Source: Bordetella parapertussis (lineage in GTDB: Bacteria > Pseudomonadota > Gammaproteobacteria > Burkholderiales > Burkholderiaceae_D). Taken from it: a stretch of DNA of 64,000 bases. The first letter of the stretch is position 1. Every line of letters begins with the position of its first letter. The translations under genes and the position numbers were made by a program. The stretch is taken from NCBI GenBank assembly GCA_945866125.1, contig CAMBFZ010000021.1, positions 1-64,000 on the forward strand, given 5' to 3'. Positions 18,451 to 26,256 of this stretch are shown piece by piece. A model generated the notes under the pieces. The model was not told the origin of the DNA. It did not search any database and was given only the letters and a program-made list of their open reading frames with translations.

Positions 18451-19974
18451 ATGCCGATCACCCTCTCTTTTTTGAATAAGCCCCGGCAGGTTTTTTTAGC
18501 CGTTTTGCTGCTGACAACGCTACTCAAAGTTTGGCTGGCCGCGGCTATTCCACTGACCGGTGACGAGGCCTATTTTTATCAATGGGGCAAACATCTGGAC
18601 TGGGGTTATTACGATCATCCCCCGATGGGCGGCTGGCTGTTGGCCTTGATGCAGACTCTGTCTTCTGCGGTGCTTGTGCTGCGACTGCCGGCGATTTTGC
18701 TATGGATTGCTGTGACTTTTGGCATGATGGATTGCTTGCGTCGTTTGCAGCCCAATGCGGGCGACAAGACATGGTGGATGGCGAGTCTGTTTTTGCTGAT
18801 GCCTTTTACCTGGTCGCTTAATCTCGTCACCACTGATACGCCACTGATTTTTTTCCTGTTTTTTTCAGGTTACGCTTTTCTGCGCGCCGAGCTGGACCAA
18901 GACCTGCGCTGGCATGCGGCCTGCGGCGCGCTGTTGGGACTGGCGCTGCTGTCAAAATATTTTGCCGGCTTGATCGCGATTGCCTACGCGGTGTATTTTA
19001 TTTTTATTGTGCGCTCATGGCGCGGCACTCTCAGTCTGTTTCTGATCGCACTTTGCACGCTGCCCTTTGTGGCGATTAACATTGTGTATAACGCCACGCA
19101 CTGCTGGAATAATATTCTTTTTAATCTCATCAATCGTAATCAGCACTCACATTTTTCCTTTTCACAAACCGCCCTCTATGGTGCGATGCTGGTGTATCTG
19201 GTGACGCCCTGGTTGGGCTGGCAGGTGCTGCGCGCGCGCCGCTGGCGCCATCACTGGCTGTTGGCCAATCTGTTTGTGCTGCCATTTGGAATTTTTCTTG
19301 TGCTGTCGTTTTACAAGATTATCGGCCTGCATTGGGTGTTGGCATTTTTACCGTTTGTATTTTTATTTGCCGCATGCGTCATCGATGACGCAGCGATGTT
19401 TAAAAAAATGTGTCGCTACACTTTGTGGCTGGGCTTGCCGCATCTGGTGGCACTGTGCTTGCTAATTTTTCTGCCTAATAGCGTGTGGCAGCACACCAAG
19501 CTGCACGCCTCCATCGTGATGCACAAAGAAACGCCACGACTTATTACAATCCTGAAAGCCGGACTACCAGACGATGCCGTCTTGATGACACGTTCCTACT
19601 CGCAATCGGCGCTACTGGCGTATTACCTGCAAACGGATGTGCCACTGTTTGGCGCGGGCAGCTTTCACGCGCGCATGGATGACGAGCTGACAGATTTCCG
19701 GCCTTTTGAAGGCCGCACGATGCGCATCGTTGATACGCGACCGATACCGCAAGAAGAGCTCGCGCCTTTTTTTGAGAACGTCAGTGTCAGTATTATCAGC
19801 GTAGACGGCGCGAAGTTTTGGGTGGCAACCGGGCAAGGCTTTCAGTTTCAAGCGTACTTCGACACAGTGCTGACAAAGACCGCGCAGGATTTTTACCGCA
19901 TTCCAGCCTGGCTGCCTACACACGGCTGCACATTTCTCGACCGCTATGCGTTGTGGCCGACCAAGCCTATTTGA
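18451..19974 (+). CDS. GT-C glycosyltransferase, ArnT/RgtA-like (PMT family)
   Basis: About 507 residues from ATG 18451 (the frame is open to a TTG at 18394). Roughly 10-12 membrane segments and the first periplasmic loop motif GDEAYFYQWGKHLDWGYYDHPPMGG identify a GT-C enzyme that uses a polyprenyl-phosphate sugar donor; the acidic GDE is the usual catalytic region. It has a C-terminal soluble domain after about residue 340. Its end overlaps the convergent gtrA-type gene by 8 bases, and the neighbouring minus-strand operon encodes a predicted polyprenyl-phosphate-pentose pathway, so this enzyme is a good candidate user of that donor. Confidence 0.85.
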   Translation: MPITLSFLNKPRQVFLAVLLLTTLLKVWLAAAIPLTGDEAYFYQWGKHLDWGYYDHPPMGGWLLALMQTLSSAVLVLRLPAILLWIAVTFGMMDCLRRLQPNAGDKTWWMASLFLLMPFTWSLNLVTTDTPLIFFLFFSGYAFLRAELDQDLRWHAACGALLGLALLSKYFAGLIAIAYAVYFIFIVRSWRGTLSLFLIALCTLPFVAINIVYNATHCWNNILFNLINRNQHSHFSFSQTALYGAMLVYLVTPWLGWQVLRARRWRHHWLLANLFVLPFGIFLVLSFYKIIGLHWVLAFLPFVFLFAACVIDDAAMFKKMCRYTLWLGLPHLVALCLLIFLPNSVWQHTKLHASIVMHKETPRLITILKAGLPDDAVLMTRSYSQSALLAYYLQTDVPLFGAGSFHARMDDELTDFRPFEGRTMRIVDTRPIPQEELAPFFENVSVSIISVDGAKFWVATGQGFQFQAYFDTVLTKTAQDFYRIPAWLPTHGCTFLDRYALWPTKPI

Positions 19975-20368
19975 ATGACCAGCGTTTGTGGCCGACATAG
20001 CTGGTAAACACCGGCACGGCCACACCAACAGCGTGCGCAATCTCGGGGACAAACGCGGTCACGCCCAGGATCGGTAAACCATAATATTTCAGTCCCATGC
20101 TGATGGCCCAGGTTTGCGCAACCGCGACCAGATTCACCAATATAAAAAATACAATACTGCGCTGCATCGATTGCGCACTGGCTTTGAATACAAACAACTT
20201 GGCCAACATAAAAGCCGTGACCATCCCAGTGAGGTAGGCTGCCATCACGGCAAGCGAAAAATCCATCCACTGGTTGTACACAATGCGCGAGCCGAAATTG
20301 ACCGCTGCTGCGATCCCCCCAGTGAGCAGAAAAACCAAAAACTGCCGCGACAAAAATTGTCGGATCAC
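19967..20368 (-). CDS. GtrA family membrane protein
   Basis: A 133-residue protein with four membrane helices: [19 protein letters not shown] is the N-terminal GtrA signature and the last helix ends [10 protein letters not shown], the typical C-terminal FxxxrkwvF motif. GtrA proteins are implicated in moving polyprenyl-phosphate sugars across the inner membrane or helping the transferase. It overlaps the upstream FAD oxidoreductase by 4 bases (ATGA), so it is the last gene of the operon. The mycobacterial counterpart Rv3789 lies beside dprE1-dprE2, matching this context. Confidence 0.9.
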   Translation of the reverse strand: MIRQFLSRQFLVFLLTGGIAAAVNFGSRIVYNQWMDFSLAVMAAYLTGMVTAFMLAKLFVFKASAQSMQRSIVFFILVNLVAVAQTWAISMGLKYYGLPILGVTAFVPEIAHAVGVAVPVFTSYVGHKRWSFK

Positions 20369-21654
20369 CGCGTTGCCTCGCGTGCCAGATTACGGCCAAA
20401 GCCGATACTCTCCGAGATGCCGCGATCTTCCGGATAATAATAAGACGTATCAGCGACCCACAATCCCTGCACCGGCAATGACGCAGGCGGCAGTCGATCG
20501 AGATAGCCAGGATCACAAATCGGCTGCGCATGGCGGTAGCGACTTGCCCGCAGATCAATGAAGTCGGCGTCAACGAGCGCTGGATTTATTTTTTTAAAAT
20601 AGCGCCGCACTTTATCGAGAAACTGTTGATCAGACTCGGCAAATTTTGGATGTTCGCCCGGCATATAAAACGGCACGTACACGACGTGGCAATCGAGCGG
20701 CCGTAAGTTGGAATATTCAACGATGCCGGGAATATCCATCTCTGGGTCATTCACGTTGAGCCAAAAATTTCCGGTTAATGCGCGGCGTAATTTAACGATC
20801 ACGCAGACTACGGCAATATTATTGAGCGCCTTGAATTGTGCCAGGATAGCCGGTGGCAAGTCCGGCATCAGGCGCGGCACATAGGGCAACGGAACGGTGC
20901 TGATGACCTTATCAAAGGCTTCGAACTGAGCGCCGTACGCGACACCACTGACCCGCCCATCGACCATGACGACTTGACTCACTGGCGTCTGTAAGCGAAT
21001 GACACCACCATTGGATTCGATATCGGCTTGCATCGCCTGTAGGAGTGTGGCTGAACCACCGTCGAGATAACCAAGTTTTTCGCGAAATAAGCTATAGCGC
21101 GAACGACCGATACGACGGATGCGACTCCAAATCCAGGCGGCCGATAGATTGTCGGTGTAGTCGTAAAATTTGTATTCAAACAAACGCCGCCACAAGACTT
21201 CGTAGGCTTGCGCGCCGACCCAGCGTTTAATCCAGCCGCTGGCTTCGACCCGGTCTAAGGGCTGCCAGTTGGTGCGCTTGGTCGCCAGAAACGCATGCAG
21301 TCCATAGCGAAATTTGGCAACCAGACCCAAGCCGCGAAAGCGCAGCAGCGCCAGTGGATTACCCCATGGCTGCAAACAATTTTGATACCAGTAGCCCATG
21401 CGGGTCTCGACCCACTGCATTTTATTGGTGAGCTGCAGCTCATCCAGCACAGTCAGAAACGCCGCATCCGAGATGCAATGAAAATGGTAATAGCGCTCGA
21501 TGGCAAGCCCGGAAAAATCAAACGTGGCCGTCATGCCGCCGATACGGTCGTCCGCTTCGAAGACAACCGGCTGATGCCCATCCCGCGCCAATTGATACGC
21601 AACCGCCAGTCCCATCGGACCAGCTCCCAACACCGCAATACGTTGTGGCGTCAT
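20365..21654 (-). CDS. FAD/NAD(P)-binding oxidoreductase (amine-oxidase/UGM-like)
   Basis: A 429-residue flavoprotein. The N-terminal dinucleotide motif is [17 protein letters not shown], followed by [16 protein letters not shown], as in protoporphyrinogen oxidase, UDP-galactopyranose mutase and related proteins. The C-terminal FAD contact is [19 protein letters not shown]. Proteins of this kind are frequently annotated only as NAD(P)/FAD-dependent oxidoreductases in cell-surface sugar clusters. The reaction is unknown. Its ATG directly follows the stop codon of the epimerase gene (TAAATG), showing tight operon packing. Confidence 0.85.
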   Translation of the reverse strand: MTPQRIAVLGAGPMGLAVAYQLARDGHQPVVFEADDRIGGMTATFDFSGLAIERYYHFHCISDAAFLTVLDELQLTNKMQWVETRMGYWYQNCLQPWGNPLALLRFRGLGLVAKFRYGLHAFLATKRTNWQPLDRVEASGWIKRWVGAQAYEVLWRRLFEYKFYDYTDNLSAAWIWSRIRRIGRSRYSLFREKLGYLDGGSATLLQAMQADIESNGGVIRLQTPVSQVVMVDGRVSGVAYGAQFEAFDKVISTVPLPYVPRLMPDLPPAILAQFKALNNIAVVCVIVKLRRALTGNFWLNVNDPEMDIPGIVEYSNLRPLDCHVVYVPFYMPGEHPKFAESDQQFLDKVRRYFKKINPALVDADFIDLRASRYRHAQPICDPGYLDRLPPASLPVQGLWVADTSYYYPEDRGISESIGFGRNLAREATR

Positions 21655-22593
21655 TTAAAACTCCAGCACGACATGGCCATAGACGGGATCATTGAAGGTC
21701 TCCTCAATGGCACGAGCAAAAGGCGTGGCAGAAAAACCGAAGATGCCGGGCCAGTCGATTATTTCAAATTCATCTTTGGCAGAGAGTGCAGCGAGTTGCT
21801 GGGTGGTGAATGGCGGGTTTTTGTCAAACAAGCCCCAAGTCCAGATCAGCGCATAAAACACGCTGTAAGGAATGTTGAGGATCAGCGCGCTGGCGTGCGT
21901 CACTCGCTTGATTGCGCGGATGATGTCGATGTAATCGATTTTTTCGTGTCCGGAAATATTGTAGATGCCGCTACCAATATTTTTTTCAATGCAGCTGATA
22001 ATGACCTGACAAAAATCACCAACATACAAAGGCTGACGCATATAGCGCCCATGTCCGGGAATTGGAAACACGGGTACTTTTTTCATGAAGCGCGCCAGCC
22101 AACCAAGATGCTTGCGATCAAACCAGCCAAACATGAGGGTGGGTCGCAGCACCGGACAAGCGATACCGCTTTCGAGTACTAGGCGTTCCTGCTCTTTTTT
22201 TGTGTTGGTGTAAAAATCGTCGGCGACTGATTCCACCACCGACGAACTAATATGAATCAGTTGCATGGGTTGGCTGCGTTGGATGGTCTCTAAAATCAGT
22301 CGCGTGGCATCAAGGTTGTTGCGCACAAAATCCTGATAATCATTGCCGCCTATCTGCGCCTGCAACATCACGACCACGTCGGCGTCCTGGAATTGCTGCT
22401 GCCAGGGGCCGGGTTCAGCAAGGTCGGCATACTCGACCGTGATGTCAGGCTGTACTTGCCGCAACACAGCCAGATTGGCCCGATGTTTATCGAGTACCGT
22501 AATGTTGGTATAGCCACGCGCCTTGAGACGGGCCACGAGATTTTGGCCAACTAAGCCGGCGCCACCGGGCAACACAATTTTTGCATGGTTCAC
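21655..22593 (-). CDS. NAD-dependent epimerase/dehydratase family protein
   Basis: A 312-residue extended SDR. The cofactor motif is PGGAGLVGQNLVARL (GxxGxxG), the serine region is LIHISSSVVES, and YTNTK is the YxxxK catalytic motif. The family acts on nucleotide sugars or related substrates. It lies between the DprE2-like gene (13 bases upstream) and the FAD oxidoreductase (no gap). Its specific substrate within the predicted pentose pathway is not evident; it may modify the sugar after it is attached to lipid, or serve a separate precursor. Confidence 0.87.
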   Translation of the reverse strand: MNHAKIVLPGGAGLVGQNLVARLKARGYTNITVLDKHRANLAVLRQVQPDITVEYADLAEPGPWQQQFQDADVVVMLQAQIGGNDYQDFVRNNLDATRLILETIQRSQPMQLIHISSSVVESVADDFYTNTKKEQERLVLESGIACPVLRPTLMFGWFDRKHLGWLARFMKKVPVFPIPGHGRYMRQPLYVGDFCQVIISCIEKNIGSGIYNISGHEKIDYIDIIRAIKRVTHASALILNIPYSVFYALIWTWGLFDKNPPFTTQQLAALSAKDEFEIIDWPGIFGFSATPFARAIEETFNDPVYGHVVLEF

Positions 22594-22606
22594 GAGCTGT
22601 CCTGCT

Positions 22607-23356
22607 TCAGATGTCGAGTTTGTTAAAAACGAAACCGGGCAAGTGACGAATCACCATCATGATGATGGCCCATTTCGGTGGGGCATAAATAACAGGCTTA
22701 CCCTCGCGTAGTCCTTTGACGATGAGGCCGGCGACGCTTTCGACTGAGGCCATCCCGCGTTGCGGTAGGTGCGCCGTCATCGGCGTGGCAGTTGGTCCGG
22801 GCTTGATCAAGACGACCTTGACACCAGTGCCCGCCAAACGGTGCTGCAGCCCTTGTACATAACGGGTCACCAGCCCTTTGGCAGCACCATACACGTAATT
22901 GGATTTGCGGCCACGGTCACCTGCCACCGAGCCAATTAGCGCCAACGTGCCAGTGCGGGCTTTTTCCATGTGTGCGGCAAAGGCTTCGGCAAATAACACT
23001 GGCGAGATACCGTTGACTGCCAGCGCCTCATGGACCAAATTCGAATTTTTCTGACAATCAGCCTGTACCGGCAACGAGCCATGCGCAATCAAAACCACCT
23101 CGATAGAACCCTCGGTGCAGAGTGCATCGACCAGTGAACGTATGGCGACCGGATCAAGAAAATCGGTTTGTAATACCTGCACGATCGACTGCGGACTACG
23201 CACCCGCAAGTCGGCGGCAATATCGCTGGTTTTTTGCAGGTCACGCCCAATTAAGGTGAGCGCAGCAGGTGCTGTACTGAGCCAGAGCCGCGCGCAATGG
23301 ACAGCAATGGCCGAGGTGGCGCCGACGATAACGATGCGAGGTAAATGGACTGACAC
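22607..23356 (-). CDS. DprE2-like SDR (polyprenyl-phosphoryl-2-keto-pentose reductase)
   Basis: A 249-residue SDR with cofactor motif VGATSAIA, a catalytic region LALIGSVAGDRGRKSNYVYGAAK (SxxAG...YxxxK) and a C-terminal end WAIIMMVIRHLPGFVFNKLDI split here as WAIIMMVIRHLP and FNKLDI. That tail closely parallels mycobacterial DprE2, which ends with an MMVLRHIP-type helix. DprE2 reduces the keto intermediate made by DprE1, completing conversion of the ribose epimer to arabinose on the lipid carrier. It lies 3 bases downstream of the DprE1-like gene, the same order as Rv3790-Rv3791. Confidence 0.85.
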   Translation of the reverse strand: MSVHLPRIVIVGATSAIAVHCARLWLSTAPAALTLIGRDLQKTSDIAADLRVRSPQSIVQVLQTDFLDPVAIRSLVDALCTEGSIEVVLIAHGSLPVQADCQKNSNLVHEALAVNGISPVLFAEAFAAHMEKARTGTLALIGSVAGDRGRKSNYVYGAAKGLVTRYVQGLQHRLAGTGVKVVLIKPGPTATPMTAHLPQRGMASVESVAGLIVKGLREGKPVIYAPPKWAIIMMVIRHLPGFVFNKLDI

Positions 23357-23359
23357 GAT

Positions 23360-24658
23360 CTAGTTTCCCATCAGGCGCCGTGAAAGCGCCGAGCTGATTC
23401 CGGGGTCTCGGAATGTTAAAAATTCGGTGTGCCGCGGATAACCGGATTCGAACAACTCGCGCGGCATGCGTGCATCTTTGGCCATGTAGATACGCCCTCC
23501 GGCTTCGCGCACGATGGCATCGAGTCGCGCAAAAAGAGCAAGCGTCTGGGCATTTTTGTTTGGAAAATCCAGCGCCAAGGTAACGCCCGGCTGCGCAAAG
23601 CTCAGCATGCCCATTGACTGGCGTTGCCCAAATGTTTTTAGCACCGCCAGAAATGAGCCTTGCCCGCTGCGTGCGATTTGCGTGAGCATGGCCTGCACCG
23701 CATCACGCCCAACGGCGCGCGGCACTACACTTTGGTATTGATAAAATCCGCGCGGCCCGTAGATGCGGTTCCAGTTCAGCAAATTATCAAGCGGATAAAA
23801 AAATGGCTGGTAATGCGCCACGCTGCGTGTGGCCTGATTTTTTTTCAGGTAAAAATAGGCGGCATTAAACGGTCGCAGCGAGAGGCTATTAATCAGGGAG
23901 AACGGCGGCACTAACGGCATGCTGCGTGGCCGGCGCGGCGCCGGCGTGGGCCAGGCTGCCAGATCGGAAGGATTGGCGCGCATAAAAATACCGCGTCCGA
24001 CTCCAGCCAGGCAATCGATCCAGGACACCGTATGTTCCCATGCTGCTTCGGAGGCATCGGCGAGCTGAAAAAATTCAGCCAAATCTCCATAGGGTACGGT
24101 CTCGACATTCAGCCACGGACCGGCCACGCGACGCAATTGAATGGCGGCCTCGGTAATGACGCCCGTGAGCCCAAGGCCGCCGACGGTGGCAGCAAACCAA
24201 TCAGGCTGCAGCTCGGGCCCGCAGGTGATGGTGCTGCCGTCTGTGCGGTTCAAGACCAACGTGCGGACATGGTCGCCGAAGGATCCCGCAGCATGATGAT
24301 TTTTGCCGTGGATGTCGTTTGCAATGGCGCCACCGACGGTCACGAATTGGGTGCCGGGCGTGACGGGTAACATCCAGCCACGTGGAACGAAGTGCTGCTG
24401 GATGTCGCGCAGCAGCACGCCTGCCTCGCAGACCAGAAGGCCGGTCTGTGCATCGAAAGAGATGAAACGGTCGAGACCCGTGGTCTGCCACAGTGTCCCG
24501 CCGGGATTCAGACAGACATCACCATAACTGCGCCCCATGCCATAGGCCAGACCGGGCGAACTCTGCTGCAATTGACGGGCCACGTTGCGTCGGTCGGCAA
24601 GCGACAGGACGCGATGCTCCCAGCTACCCAGCCTGCCCCAAGAGGTCACGGCTACCAA
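23360..24658 (-). CDS. DprE1-like FAD-linked oxidase
   Basis: A 432-residue VAO-type flavoprotein. The FAD domain carries GMGRSYGDVCLNPGG and the segment VTVGGAIANDIHGKNHH with His117, which aligns with the flavin-linked region of mycobacterial DprE1. Later landmarks are NLLNWNRIYGPRGFYQYQ and YMAKDAR with Lys394, the position of the catalytic lysine. Where DprE1 has the benzothiazinone-reactive cysteine in CVDFP, this protein has Ala362 (ALDFP). Known role of the family: oxidation of C2' of decaprenylphosphoryl-ribose. It overlaps the HAD-UbiA gene by 7 bases. Confidence 0.87.
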   Translation of the reverse strand: MVAVTSWGRLGSWEHRVLSLADRRNVARQLQQSSPGLAYGMGRSYGDVCLNPGGTLWQTTGLDRFISFDAQTGLLVCEAGVLLRDIQQHFVPRGWMLPVTPGTQFVTVGGAIANDIHGKNHHAAGSFGDHVRTLVLNRTDGSTITCGPELQPDWFAATVGGLGLTGVITEAAIQLRRVAGPWLNVETVPYGDLAEFFQLADASEAAWEHTVSWIDCLAGVGRGIFMRANPSDLAAWPTPAPRRPRSMPLVPPFSLINSLSLRPFNAAYFYLKKNQATRSVAHYQPFFYPLDNLLNWNRIYGPRGFYQYQSVVPRAVGRDAVQAMLTQIARSGQGSFLAVLKTFGQRQSMGMLSFAQPGVTLALDFPNKNAQTLALFARLDAIVREAGGRIYMAKDARMPRELFESGYPRHTEFLTFRDPGISSALSRRLMGN

Positions 24659-26085
24659 GCCAAACCTCGCGTGCCCAGTGCCAGCACACCAGCGAAAGCC
24701 AGACCGGCAAGCAGGCTGGCTTTGTCTTTGAGTGCAAACACCAATGGGTCGTCATGCATGTTGCCGCGATGCGCCTGCATCCACATCCAGCTGACCCAAT
24801 ACAGCATCACAGGGACGGTGCCCCAGACAAATTCGGGCGCGCGGTAGAGCTTCACGACGGCATCACTGTTGAGGTACAAGGCCAGCACCAGCACCGCAGA
24901 GAAACCGGCCGCCACACCTAAGGTTTGCACCAGCGGCGCATCAGCAGTGTAATAGCCACGCCCGTGTGCTTTGTGTTTGCCGTGCGCGGCTTGCACAATC
25001 AATTCAGCATAGCGCTTGACGAAGGCAAGCGATAAAAACAAGAACACACCAAAGGCAATGAGCCAGTACGACAAGGGCAGCGCGATGGCGCTGGCACCGG
25101 CGACCAGACGTAGCGTGTAGAGCATGGCCAAGGCCAGACAATCGACCAAAATAAGGCGCTTGATACCCAGCGAATAGGCGCAAGTTAAAACAAAATAAAA
25201 CAGCAGCCAGCCCAAAAATTGGGCACCCACCTGCGTAGCCAAACCCAGCCCGCCCAGCAACAACACGGGCGCGATTAACACGCCAGCGGCCACCGGCACG
25301 CGTCCGGCAGCAAAGGGACGGGTGCATTTACGTGGATGCAAACGGTCGCTGTCAAGGTCGAGCAGATCGTTGCCGATGTAGACCGCCGAGGCGCACAGGC
25401 TGAATGCAAAAAATGCCAGTACTAAGGCCACCCCACTCTCTGCGCCGGGCAGCTGATGGGCCGCGAACAAGGGCACAAACAGCAGAAGATTTTTGAGCCA
25501 CTGATGCACGCGCAGCATGCGCAGCCATACCGAGAGAGTGGGCGCAGGGGACGCAAACACATGCTCGACCTGACTGACGGCAGCGGCTTGTTTGCTCAGA
25601 CTTTCGGGCGCATTGACGACGATCGCGCGACGGGCGCGCTGCCAGACTGCGAGGTCGGCCGGGGCATTGCCGGCGTAATCAAAACCACCGCGACCAAAAC
25701 GCGCTTCCAATGCACGGGCTTTGTTGTCTCCGGCAAGATTGTGCTTGCCATCGCTGGCCATGACGATGTCAAACAAACCAAGATGGGCGGCAATGGCCTG
25801 CGCAATCGATTCGTCGGCTGCGGTACATAGAACCAGTTGTCGGCCCTCTGCATGCTGCTGCCTGAGCCAAGCTAATAATTCGGGATGATAGGGCAAGGCA
25901 CTGGCATCAAATTCAGTGCTGGCAGCCAGGCCTTGCTTGAGCACGGCTTTACCGCGACGAAGCCAGAGCGGAATGCGTAGGATATCGAGCGGCTGATCGC
26001 GCAACGCGCGCAGCGCCGCTTCGTGCAAGGTATCCGTGAGGATCAGCGTGCCATCGAGATCAACGACAAGAGGATGGGCATTCAA
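24652..26085 (-). CDS. HAD phosphatase fused to UbiA prenyltransferase (polyprenyl-P phosphoribosyltransferase-like)
   Basis: A 477-residue fusion. The start is placed at TTG 26085, preceded by AAGGA 7 bases upstream; the frame is open to a GTG at 26139. Residues about 1-180 are a HAD domain (VVDLDGTLILTDT, later LVLCTAADE). Residues about 190-477 are a UbiA membrane enzyme with NDLLDLDSDRLHPRK and RPFAAG, the same NDxxDxxxDRxHPxK pattern as mycobacterial Rv3806c, which transfers phosphoribose from PRPP to decaprenyl phosphate. The HAD half could then remove the 5-phosphate, a step done by a separate protein in mycobacteria. It heads the six-gene surface-sugar operon. Confidence 0.87.
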   Translation of the reverse strand: MNAHPLVVDLDGTLILTDTLHEAALRALRDQPLDILRIPLWLRRGKAVLKQGLAASTEFDASALPYHPELLAWLRQQHAEGRQLVLCTAADESIAQAIAAHLGLFDIVMASDGKHNLAGDNKARALEARFGRGGFDYAGNAPADLAVWQRARRAIVVNAPESLSKQAAAVSQVEHVFASPAPTLSVWLRMLRVHQWLKNLLLFVPLFAAHQLPGAESGVALVLAFFAFSLCASAVYIGNDLLDLDSDRLHPRKCTRPFAAGRVPVAAGVLIAPVLLLGGLGLATQVGAQFLGWLLFYFVLTCAYSLGIKRLILVDCLALAMLYTLRLVAGASAIALPLSYWLIAFGVFLFLSLAFVKRYAELIVQAAHGKHKAHGRGYYTADAPLVQTLGVAAGFSAVLVLALYLNSDAVVKLYRAPEFVWGTVPVMLYWVSWMWMQAHRGNMHDDPLVFALKDKASLLAGLAFAGVLALGTRGLAW

Positions 26086-26199
26086 TGCGCGGTCCTTTAT
26101 GGGGTGAGGCACAACTGTGTCAGCGCTGCAGACGACCACGATAAACAGCTGGGCAATTGGGCGTTATTGTAATTCAGACGCCCCCACCGCTCGCAGCAG

Positions 26200-26238
26200 A
26201 AAAAAGCTGCCTGCCCGTCGACCGGGCAGGCAGCTTTT
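26200..26238 (-). terminator. Strong intrinsic terminator of maeB
   Basis: AAAAGCTGCCTGCCCG (26202-26217) and CGGGCAGGCAGCTTTT (26223-26238) form a perfect 16-bp stem with a 5-nt loop. On the minus strand the stem is followed by six T. It lies directly after the maeB stop and isolates maeB from the HAD-UbiA operon. The symmetric A/T flanks could also stop plus-strand transcription. Confidence 0.93.
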
Positions 26239-26256
26239 CAGTTCGACGCTCGCCAG

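Noticed and set aside
23441..23465. GGATTCGAAC-like sequence resembling a tRNA T-loop
   Set aside because: It lies inside the DprE1-like coding frame and lacks acceptor and anticodon stems.
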